Program-made: the position numbers and the translations under genes
Part shown: positions 57,320-64,000 of the stretch, one piece after another
Layout: each line of letters opens with the position of its first letter
How positions within the stretch are numbered: the stretch's first letter is position 1
Assembly: GCF_004854025.1 (NCBI RefSeq)
Contig: NZ_STGM01000003.1
Span: 124,001 to 188,000, forward strand
DNA: 64,000 nt
From: Microbacterium hydrothermale
GTDB lineage: Bacteria; Actinomycetota; Actinomycetes; Actinomycetales; Microbacteriaceae
Reading direction: 5' to 3'
The notes under the pieces: generated by a model
What the model saw: the letters and a program-made list of their open reading frames with translations, nothing else
What the model was told of the DNA's origin: nothing
Databases searched by the model: none

Positions 57320-59889
57320 CGCGCGCGGTGCGACGGATCGCGGCGGCCGTGGGGGCCGCCGCCGCGCTCCTCCTCCTCACCGGCGCTCCCGCTCTCGCCG
57401 CCGCGACACCCGCGGCGGTGACCGTCGCGGGCGCGACCACCGAATCCCCGACTCCGACGGCGGATCCGGAGCCGACCCCGACGCCCGCCGCCCCCGCCAC
57501 CGACGGGGTGCGCTTCGGGCCCGAGCTGAACTGGGGCGACGACGGCCCCGACGGGTACCGCACGCGCCTCGGCGAGACGCCCGCGATGTACAGCGTGCGC
57601 GTGTCGTATCCGCTCGACGCCCGCTCGATCTCGGAGTGGCAGCACGCCGCCCTGCAGGTCGCTGCGCAGGGGGCGTCCCTGGTGCTGACCCTCGAGCCCT
57701 CGGTCGAACTCGCGGCCCTCACCGAGGCCGACGCCGCCGACCTCAACACCCGGCTCGAGCGCTACCGCTCGCAGTACGGCACCGAGCAGTTCGTGCGCTT
57801 CGCCCCCGAGATGAACGGCTCCTGGGTCTCGTGGGGTCAGCAGCCCACCGCTTACGTGAGCGCGTTCGAGACGGTGGCCGCCGCGGTGCACGCGGGTTCG
57901 TCCGCGGCCGAGACGGTGTGGAGTCCCTCCTACGGCGCCGGATACCCCTTCGAGCGCGCCGACGGCCGCCTCGACGCCATCACCGCGCGCGACCGCGTCG
58001 CGATCGACACCGACGGCGACGGCCTGTTCACCGAGGCCGACGACCCCTACGGCCCGTACTTCCCGGATGCCGACTCCGTCGACCGCGTGGGCCTGTCGCT
58101 GTACTACTTCGGCAAGGGCGAGTCGGCCGCGGCGGCCGGCCGCGACGTCCCGCTCGAGCTCAACACCGCTCCGCAGGACGGCGAGGTCGCCGCCCGCCTC
58201 GACGAGCGGTGGGGGTACACGACCGCGCCGCGCGCGTCGTTCTACGACCGGTTCGCCGTGGGCGAGGGCAAGACCCTCCTCCTCGACACCGGCGCCCTGT
58301 ACGACTTCGGGCGCGACGGCGATTCCGAGCTGTCGGTGAAACGCGGATGGTGGACGCAGGTGCTCGCCGAGCTGGACCGGCATCCCCTCATCTCCGGGGT
58401 GACGTGGCTCGAGGTCGTGCGCGACGAGGCCGAGGCCGGCGGACGGCAGGTCGACTGGCGAGCGACGGCGAACGGAGAGGTGGCCTCCGCCCTGCGCAAT
58501 GACCTCGTCTCGACCGGACTCATCCGCTGGGGGCCGGTCTCCGACGTCGTCACCCCCGCTCAGGGCTCCGCCGCGACCGTGCAGGTGCGCCAGGCCGGGG
58601 CCGATCCGAACGAGGAGATGAACTGGATCACCGGCAGCGCTGCCGTCCTCGCGGTGGCGTTCCTGGCATCCGGGATCATCGGCCGGGCCCTGCCGAAGTG
58701 GCGCTACGACGACACCTCGGCCAGTCGCGACCTGCGCATCGACATGGTGCGCGGCTTCATCATCGTGGTCGTGGTCGTCACGCACATCGAGGTGACGAGC
58801 CCGTTCGCCTACGCCTCCCTGAAGGCGATCGGCGCGATCACCGGGGCCGAGCTGTTCGTGCTGCTCAGCGGCATCGTGCTCGGGATGGTCTTCCCCGCGG
58901 CGGTCGCGCGGGCCGGCGAGTGGGGCGCCGCGGTGGCGGCGTGGGGACGCGCGCGCAAGCAGTACGTCGTCGCGCTCGCGGTGATCCTGCTGATCTTCGC
59001 GATCGGCTTCGTGCCCTTCGTCGACGCCTCCGCGATCACGACGTTCACCGACCGCGGAACGGGCGAGGGCGGCACGGGCGACAGCGGCCGCGTGTACGAC
59101 CTGTATCCCAACGGCGAGCGACTGCTCGACTATCCGCCCCCGTGGTACGCGGTGCGCCAGTTCCTCCTGCTCGAGATGGGGCCCTGGCCGTTCAACATCA
59201 TGGGCCTGTTCGTGGTGCTGAGCCTGGCCTACCCCGCTCTGATGTGGCTCATCAAACGCCGCCTGTGGTGGCTGGTGCTCGCGCTCAGCTGGGGCGTCTA
59301 CGCCCTGCACGGCTTCGCGCCCGAGGCCCTGCGCCTCCCCTCGCAGTTCGACGCGGTGTTCCCCCTCGCGCTGTGGCAGGTGCTGTTCACCCACGGCCTG
59401 GTCATCGGCTTCTACCGCCGGCAGATCATCCGGGCCCTCACCTCGCTCCCGGGCAAGATCGGGGTGGGGATCTTCGTCGTCGGCTATGCCGGCATCCTGG
59501 TGTACCTCTGGGCGGGTCAGGCCTACGGCTTCACCCCCGTGCCCTTCCCCGCCGACCTCTACGCGAACCTGTACGACTCCGGCTATCAGCGCATCTTCCT
59601 CGAGTGGGGGCGACTGCTCGACCTGCCCCTCGTCCTGGTGTGCAGCTACGCGGTGCTGACGGTCGCGTGGAAGCCGCTCGAGAAGAGCATGGGGTGGCTG
59701 TGGATCCCCCTCGGCCAGGCCAGCCTGTACGTGTTCATCGTGCACGTGTTCTTCGTGCTCGCCGTGGCGAACATCCCGGGGCTCGACCGCGGCAGCCTGT
59801 GGCAGGGCACGCTCATCCACGCGGCGGTGATCGGGATCATCTTCGCCATGGTCCGCTCGCGCTTCCTTTTCCGCGTGATCCCCCGCTGA
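57316..59889 (+). CDS. Secreted GH26-like domain fused to an OpgC-type membrane acyltransferase
   Basis: 857 residues from GTG 57316 (GAGAAGGA upstream). Residues 1-28 are a signal peptide, then a Thr/Pro-rich linker. About 60-380 resembles GH26 (beta-mannanase-like) with RFAPEMNGSWVSWG, whose Glu is the acid/base position, and VWSPSYGAGYPFE. From about 430 to the end is OpgC-like: RDLRIDMVRGFIIVVVVVTH followed by about ten helices. OpgC succinylates periplasmic glucans. The protein probably trims and/or acylates the polysaccharide made by the GT2 synthase. The two domains are in one frame with no stop; the fusion appears genuine. Confidence 0.82.
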   Translation: MTRAVRRIAAAVGAAAALLLLTGAPALAAATPAAVTVAGATTESPTPTADPEPTPTPAAPATDGVRFGPELNWGDDGPDGYRTRLGETPAMYSVRVSYPLDARSISEWQHAALQVAAQGASLVLTLEPSVELAALTEADAADLNTRLERYRSQYGTEQFVRFAPEMNGSWVSWGQQPTAYVSAFETVAAAVHAGSSAAETVWSPSYGAGYPFERADGRLDAITARDRVAIDTDGDGLFTEADDPYGPYFPDADSVDRVGLSLYYFGKGESAAAAGRDVPLELNTAPQDGEVAARLDERWGYTTAPRASFYDRFAVGEGKTLLLDTGALYDFGRDGDSELSVKRGWWTQVLAELDRHPLISGVTWLEVVRDEAEAGGRQVDWRATANGEVASALRNDLVSTGLIRWGPVSDVVTPAQGSAATVQVRQAGADPNEEMNWITGSAAVLAVAFLASGIIGRALPKWRYDDTSASRDLRIDMVRGFIIVVVVVTHIEVTSPFAYASLKAIGAITGAELFVLLSGIVLGMVFPAAVARAGEWGAAVAAWGRARKQYVVALAVILLIFAIGFVPFVDASAITTFTDRGTGEGGTGDSGRVYDLYPNGERLLDYPPPWYAVRQFLLLEMGPWPFNIMGLFVVLSLAYPALMWLIKRRLWWLVLALSWGVYALHGFAPEALRLPSQFDAVFPLALWQVLFTHGLVIGFYRRQIIRALTSLPGKIGVGIFVVGYAGILVYLWAGQAYGFTPVPFPADLYANLYDSGYQRIFLEWGRLLDLPLVLVCSYAVLTVAWKPLEKSMGWLWIPLGQASLYVFIVHVFFVLAVANIPGLDRGSLWQGTLIHAAVIGIIFAMVRSRFLFRVIPR

Positions 59890-59901
59890 GCTCCGGGGAG
59901 C

Positions 59902-59946
59902 ACGGATGCCGGGACCCGCGCGTCTGCGCGCGGACCCGGCATCCGT
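59902..59946. terminator. Hairpin between the polysaccharide operon and the PP2C gene
   Basis: Long inverted arms (ACGGATGCCGGGACCCGCGC and its near-inverse) end the operon and the convergent phosphatase gene. The arms again contain GGATGCC. Confidence 0.85.
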
Positions 59947-59951
59947 ATCGG

Positions 59952-61109
59952 TCAGTGCACCGACAGTACGACGGCCGTGACGTCGTCGTCGACCTCGTGC
60001 GTCGAGACCTTCAGGGCGAGCTCGTCGAAGAAGCCACGCGGGTCGGCGGCCGCCCGCAGGTCGTCGCCGATCATGCGGAGGCTCTCGAGGGTGGAGTCGT
60101 ACGCGTCGAGCGCCCCGTCGGAGACGCTCACGAGCAGGTCACCCCGTCCGACCCGCACGCGGCCGGGCTCCCACTCGACGTCCGCGGGCCGGAGCCCGAG
60201 CGGCAGGTTGCGGGAGTCGAGCCGCTCGCTCGTTCCGTCGGCGTGCAGCACGAGGGTGAGCCCGTGCCCGGCGTCGACGAAGTCGACGGTGCCCGAGGCG
60301 GCGTCCACGACCGCGTGGAACACCGTCGCGAACACGTCGCGGTATCGACCGTCGGAGCGGGCCTCGGCCTCCACCGACAGCATGGCCTCGACCGGCTGCA
60401 TGTCGCGTCGCGCCTGCAGTGCTCCCAGCAGTGCCTCGGCGACGGCCCCGGCCGCCTCCCCCTTGCCCATGACGTCGGCGAGGGTGAGCACCACCCTGCC
60501 GCCCACCTGCTGCCATCCGCTGCTGTCGCCGCTGACGACTCCGTGCGGGATCGCGAGGGATGCCAGGCGCACGCCGTCGGCGCCGTCCAGGCCGTCGCGC
60601 GTCGGGGCGGGACCGGCCGCTGCGGCGTGCCCCTCGTCGTCGCTCTGGCGCACCTCGGCCTGCGCCCAGCGTCCGAACTGTTCGAGAGTGGCGCGCTGCG
60701 CGGCGTCGAGGGAGCGCGTGTCGGAGTCGAGGAGGCAGAGCGTGCCGACGGCCTCCCCGTCGTCGGTGCGCAGGGGGAAGCCGGCGTAGAACCGCATCCC
60801 GTACTCCGTCACCGCGGCGATGTCGCGGAACCGCTCGTCGGCGGTGGCGTCGTCGACCTCGAGCAGGCCGTCCTGTTTGACGGTCTCGCCGCAGAACACC
60901 GCCTCGAGCGGCGATCGACCGAAGCGCGGCCCCTCGGGCTGCGACTTCGTGTAGATCTCGTCGGCGTCGACGATGTTCACCAGGGCGTAGTCGACGTCGA
61001 ACAGTTCGCGCGCGAGACGGGTGATCCGGTCGAAGCGCTCCTCGGGCGGGGAGTCCAGCAGGCCGGTCCGCTCAGCGGCCGTCGCGGGGGCGGGAGTGTC
61101 GGTGGTCAT
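59952..61109 (-). CDS. GAF-domain PP2C (SpoIIE/RsbU-like) phosphatase
   Basis: 385 residues from ATG 61109 (GGAAGGACGACC upstream). About 15-155 is a GAF sensor (YALVNIVDADEIYTKSQ; VGTLCLLDSDTRSLD). The PP2C domain has IPHGVVSGDSSGWQQ, LTLADVMGKGEAAG, VDFVDAGHGLTLVLHADG, LLVSVSDGALDAY and DDDVTAVVLSVH, retaining the metal-binding aspartates. RsbU/SpoIIE phosphatases dephosphorylate STAS proteins, so it is the natural third member for the STAS and RsbW-like proteins encoded opposite. It is convergent, not co-transcribed, with them. Confidence 0.9.
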   Translation of the reverse strand: MTTDTPAPATAAERTGLLDSPPEERFDRITRLARELFDVDYALVNIVDADEIYTKSQPEGPRFGRSPLEAVFCGETVKQDGLLEVDDATADERFRDIAAVTEYGMRFYAGFPLRTDDGEAVGTLCLLDSDTRSLDAAQRATLEQFGRWAQAEVRQSDDEGHAAAAGPAPTRDGLDGADGVRLASLAIPHGVVSGDSSGWQQVGGRVVLTLADVMGKGEAAGAVAEALLGALQARRDMQPVEAMLSVEAEARSDGRYRDVFATVFHAVVDAASGTVDFVDAGHGLTLVLHADGTSERLDSRNLPLGLRPADVEWEPGRVRVGRGDLLVSVSDGALDAYDSTLESLRMIGDDLRAAADPRGFFDELALKVSTHEVDDDVTAVVLSVH

Positions 61110-61303
61110 CGAAGGTCGTCCTTCCGCGTGAGGCATCTCGCCGCGCTGTTCCGCGGCGACCGGCACTCTCTCGCGTACGCGGACGGAGCTCGACTCGAAG
61201 ACTCCCCCGCGTCGTCGCGGAATCGATCGCGCCGACATTCCGACCCTATCGAGGGGATCCGCGGCGAGGGCGATTCTGCGCAAGACGGCCACCGGGGCCT
61301 CGG

Positions 61304-62071
61304 CTACAGCAACCGCAGATCGGCCTCCATCGCCTCGACCTCGCGGAGCATCGCGGGCACGAACCGCTCGCGCACCACCTCGTCGGCGTGACGGCCGCTG
61401 CTCATCGACACGTTCACGGCCGCCGCGACTTCTCCGTCGCGCGAGCGCAGGGGGACGGCCACCGAGGTCAGTCCCGGCTCGAGCTCGCCGTCGACCATCG
61501 CCCATCCGCGCTCGCGCACCCGCTGCAGCTCGGCGCGCACGGCGTCCGGGTCGGTGAGGGTCTGCGGCGTGTGGGCGGGCAGCGGCGCCGAGAGGACGGC
61601 ATCCACGATCCGTTCGTCCGCGTGCGCGAGCAGCACCCGCCCCATGCTCGTCGCCGTCGCGGGGAAGCGCGTGCCCACGGTGATGCCCACCGACATGATG
61701 CGCCGCAGCGGCACGCGGGCGATGTAGACGATGTCGGAGCCGTCGAGCACGGCCGCCGAGGCGCTCTCGTCGGTCGCGCGCGAGAGCGCCTCGAGGTGCG
61801 GTTGCACGACGTCGGGGAGGGTGGATGCCGACAGGTAGCTGAATCCGAGCTCGAGCACGCGCGGGGTCAGCGTGAACAACCGCCCATCGCTGCGCACGTA
61901 CCCCAGGCTCTCGAGCGTGCGGAGGAACCGGCCGGCCGCGGCGCGCGTGACGTCGGCGCGGCGGGCGACGTCACTGAGCGTCAGCGAACGGTTCTGCGCG
62001 TCGAAGGCGCGGATGACGGCGAGGCCTCGCGCGAAGGCCTGCACGGTCTCGGGGGCACCCTGCTCGTCCAC
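61304..62071 (-). CDS. IclR family regulator (PcaR/PobR-like)
   Basis: 255 residues from a GTG. The winged helix is LTLSDVARRADVTRAAAGRFLRTLESLGYV, then the IclR effector domain with DGSDIVYIARVPLRRIMSVGITVGTRFPATATSMGRVLLA. It follows the pcaF gene on the same strand, 20 bp after its stop, as in other actinobacterial beta-ketoadipate clusters where PcaR controls pca genes. Effector is predicted (3-oxoadipate) by analogy only. Confidence 0.88.
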   Translation of the reverse strand: MDEQGAPETVQAFARGLAVIRAFDAQNRSLTLSDVARRADVTRAAAGRFLRTLESLGYVRSDGRLFTLTPRVLELGFSYLSASTLPDVVQPHLEALSRATDESASAAVLDGSDIVYIARVPLRRIMSVGITVGTRFPATATSMGRVLLAHADERIVDAVLSAPLPAHTPQTLTDPDAVRAELQRVRERGWAMVDGELEPGLTSVAVPLRSRDGEVAAAVNVSMSSGRHADEVVRERFVPAMLREVEAMEADLRLL

Positions 62072-62091
62072 CGCCTCACCCTATCCGCGCG

Positions 62092-63258
62092 TCAGCGCTC
62101 GAGGACGACGGCGAGGCCCTGACCGACCCCGATGCAGATCGCGGCGACCGCGACCCCTCCGCCCCGGCGCTTCAGCTCGTGCGCGGCCCGGGCGATGATG
62201 CGGCCGCCCGAGGCGCCCAGCGGGTGGCCGATCGCGATGGCACCGCCGTTCTCGTTGAGGAGCGCGGGGTCGAGGGCCGTCCACAGCTTCGCGCACGCGA
62301 GGGTCTGCGAGGCGAACGCCTCGTTCAGTTCGACGAAGCTCACCTCGTCCCAGGACCGGCCCGCGCGCGCGAGAGCCCGGTTCGCGGCCTCGACGGGGGC
62401 GACGCCGAACACGTCGGGGTCGTTGCCGAACGCGGCCCGCCCGGCGATGCGGGCGAGGGGCTCGGCGTCCAGCGCCCCCTCGGCGCCCAGCAGCACGGCG
62501 GAGGCGCCGTCGTTGATCGGCGAGGAGTTGCCCGCGGTGACCGTGCCGTCGGCGCGGAACGCCGGGCGCAGCCCCGCGAGCACCTCGGCGGTTGAGTCGT
62601 CGCGGATCCCCTCGTCGCGCGCGAGGGCGTGCCCCTCGACCTGCACGATCTCGTCGGCGAAGCGCCCCTCGGCCCATGCCCTGGCGGCGAGGCGGTGACT
62701 GCGCGCGGCGAAGGCGTCCTGCTCCTCGCGCGAGATGTCGTGGATCTCGGCGAGCTTCTCGGCGCTCTCGCCGTTCGAGATCGTCCAGTCCTTCCGCAGG
62801 CGCGGGTTGGTCATGCGCCAGCCGATCGAGGTGTTCCACATCGTCTGGTTCGCCGCGGGGAAGGGCCGTGGGCTCTTCTCGACCACGAAGGGGGCGCGGG
62901 TCATCGACTCGACGCCGCCCGCGAGGATCACCTCGGCGTCGCCCGCCTCGATCGCGCGCGAGCCCTGGATCACGGCATCCAGAGACGATCCGCAGAGGCG
63001 GTTGATGGTCGTTCCGGGCACGGACGACGGGAAGCCCGCGAGGAGTGCCCCGAAGCGCGCCACGTTGCGGTTGTCCTCGCCCGCCTGGTTCGCATCGCCG
63101 AAGATCACGTCCTCGATGCGGGCGGGGTCGATCCCGGTGCGCTCGACGACGGATGCCATCACGGTGGCCGCGAGGTCGTCGGGGCGCACGTCGGCGAACG
63201 CTTTGCCGTGCCGCGCGAAGGGCGTGCGGACGGCGTCGTAGACGAAGGAAGCGGGCAT
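62092..63258 (-). CDS. pcaF: 3-oxoadipyl-CoA thiolase
   Basis: 388 residues from ATG 63258. TTINRLCGSSLDAVIQGSRAI holds the nucleophile Cys; NEAFASQTLACAKLW, GGAIAIGHPLGASGGRI and CIGVGQGLAVVLE complete the thiolase active site. It cleaves 3-oxoadipyl-CoA to acetyl-CoA and succinyl-CoA. Position between pcaJ and the IclR gene fixes its role. It is a homologue of the phenylacetate-operon thiolase at 42083. Confidence 0.94.
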   Translation of the reverse strand: MPASFVYDAVRTPFARHGKAFADVRPDDLAATVMASVVERTGIDPARIEDVIFGDANQAGEDNRNVARFGALLAGFPSSVPGTTINRLCGSSLDAVIQGSRAIEAGDAEVILAGGVESMTRAPFVVEKSPRPFPAANQTMWNTSIGWRMTNPRLRKDWTISNGESAEKLAEIHDISREEQDAFAARSHRLAARAWAEGRFADEIVQVEGHALARDEGIRDDSTAEVLAGLRPAFRADGTVTAGNSSPINDGASAVLLGAEGALDAEPLARIAGRAAFGNDPDVFGVAPVEAANRALARAGRSWDEVSFVELNEAFASQTLACAKLWTALDPALLNENGGAIAIGHPLGASGGRIIARAAHELKRRGGGVAVAAICIGVGQGLAVVLER

Positions 63259-63261
63259 GGG

Positions 63262-63900
63262 TCAGGACTCCAGTTCCAGGCCGAGGAGCTGCTCGATCTC
63301 GGCGTGCGTGTTGTCGCCGAACAGCTCCCGCACGCGGAAGCCGTCGGAGGTGACGTCGAAGACGCCGTGGTCGGTGTAGACGCGCGAGACGCACCCGACG
63401 CCCGTCAGCGGGTAGCTGCAGGATGCGACCAGCTTGGGCTCGCCGCCCTTGGTGAGCAGGTCGGTCATGACGTAGACGTCCTTCGCGCCGATCGCGAGGT
63501 CCATCGCCCCGCCGACCGCGGGGATCGCCCCGGGCTCGCCGGTCGACCAGTTCGCGAGGTCGCCGCCGGCCGACACCTGGAACGCCCCCAGCACGCAGAC
63601 GTCGAGGTGTCCGCCGCGCATCATCGCGAAGGAGTCTGCGTGGTGGAAGTACGCCGCCCCGGCGAGCGCGGTGACGGGCTGCTTCCCGGCGTTGATGAGG
63701 TCGGGGTCGATCCGGCCGCGCTCGGGGGCCGGACCCATGCCGAGCATGCCGTTCTCGGTGTGCAGCACGATCTCGAGCCCCTCGGGCAGGTAGTCGGCGA
63801 CGAGGGTGGGCGCGCCGATGCCGAGGTTGACCACGGCGCCCTCGGGGATGTCCGATGCCACGCGCGCGGCGAGCTCGGAGCGCGAGATGCGGGTGGTCAT
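63262..63900 (-). CDS. pcaJ: 3-oxoacid CoA-transferase subunit B
   Basis: 212 residues from ATG 63900, overlapping the preceding gene's stop (ATGA). It begins ISRSELAARVASDIPEGAVVNLGIGAPTLVADYLPEGLEIVLHTENGMLGMG, where HTENGMLG contains the catalytic Glu of subunit B. It transfers CoA from succinyl-CoA to 3-oxoadipate together with subunit A. The gap to pcaF is three bases. Confidence 0.94.
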   Translation of the reverse strand: MTTRISRSELAARVASDIPEGAVVNLGIGAPTLVADYLPEGLEIVLHTENGMLGMGPAPERGRIDPDLINAGKQPVTALAGAAYFHHADSFAMMRGGHLDVCVLGAFQVSAGGDLANWSTGEPGAIPAVGGAMDLAIGAKDVYVMTDLLTKGGEPKLVASCSYPLTGVGCVSRVYTDHGVFDVTSDGFRVRELFGDNTHAEIEQLLGLELES

Positions 63901-64000
63901 GCGGTGCCCTCCTCGGACTCCAGGGGTCGGCCCTCGATGTCGACTCCGCCGACGAAGGCGCCGTCGCGGAGCCAGCGGCGCTCACCGACGGCGACGACAC
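63897..64000 (-). CDS. pcaI: Probable CoA-transferase subunit A, C-terminal fragment
   Basis: The last ~34 codons, running off the window edge. The readable end is GERRWLRDGAFVGGVDIEGR, then PLESEEGTA. The four-base overlap with pcaJ and the invariable pairing of the two subunits make subunit A likely, but the fragment itself has no diagnostic motif. Confidence 0.5.
   Translation of the reverse strand, partial: VVAVGERRWLRDGAFVGGVDIEGRPLESEEGTA

Noticed and set aside
56521-59820. Minus-strand open frame of about 1100 codons opposite the STAS, kinase and GH26-OpgC genes
   Set aside because: Shadow of three overlapping plus-strand genes with clear motifs.
57316-59889. Frameshift between separate GH26 and OpgC genes
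   Set aside because: The frame is open throughout, with a continuous linker and no start signal near the OpgC half.
1-64000. Prophage, integrative element or insertion sequence
   Set aside because: No integrase, transposase, phage structural gene or attachment repeat beside the tRNA genes was found; the repeats seen are REP-like and short.

Overview
The window is a very GC-rich actinobacterial chromosome segment, most likely from Microbacterium or a close relative in Microbacteriaceae. The evidence is the near-exclusive use of G/C-ending codons, the recurring word GGATGCC/GGCATCC, two Lsr2 proteins, a SepX/GlpR-like divisome protein beside galU, and an SOS-type ImuA-ImuB-DnaE2 mutagenesis cassette. 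There is no prophage, transposase, CRISPR array or rRNA. All identifications come from reading motifs; no database search was made.

Left part (1-13.4 kb). The end of a sugar ABC permease overlaps a glycogen-debranching-type glucosidase. A triple 78-bp repeat follows, then a YbaK/ProX-type deacylase and a Leu/Val/Phe dehydrogenase. An acetolactate decarboxylase lies between two lsr2 genes. Next come an APC permease and two back-to-back ABC exporters: a MacA/MacB-like adaptor-ATPase-permease set, and an ATPase-permease pair.

Core housekeeping part (13.4-31.4 kb). This holds a VOC protein, an alpha/beta hydrolase, a secreted helical protein beside a two-component system, tRNA-Ala(CGC), the sepX/glpR-GNAT-galU cluster, 5-FCL, FmdB, mscL, a degenerate SF1 helicase with a small partner gene, an alkyltransferase-like protein without the catalytic cysteine, and the DUF485-actP acetate uptake pair opposite a GAF-LuxR regulator.

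Phenylacetate part (31.4-43.4 kb). Two tightly overlapping minus-strand operons, thiolase-paaF-paaH-paaZ-paaI-paaK and paaABCDE-paaG, encode phenylacetyl-CoA formation, epoxidation, ring opening and beta-oxidation. Each is preceded by a near-identical TetR/PaaR-type palindrome. Three paa genes carry in-frame repeat insertions at their termini.

Middle (43.5-54.4 kb). This contains tRNA-Arg(CCU), an NRDE protein, CoaBC, a peroxiredoxin, repeat-filled gaps, a DUF2510 membrane protein, and the dnaE2-imuB-imuA cassette behind a LexA box.

Right part (54.5-64 kb). A processive GT2 synthase, a STAS anti-anti-sigma-like protein, an RsbW-like ATPase and a secreted GH26-like/OpgC fusion form one overlapping operon. 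A GAF-PP2C phosphatase faces it. Together they look like a polysaccharide synthesis locus with its own partner-switching control, the most unusual system in the window. The end carries an IclR regulator and the beta-ketoadipate genes pcaF, pcaJ and, truncated by the window edge, probably pcaI, which connect to the same acetyl-CoA/succinyl-CoA endpoint as the phenylacetate pathway.
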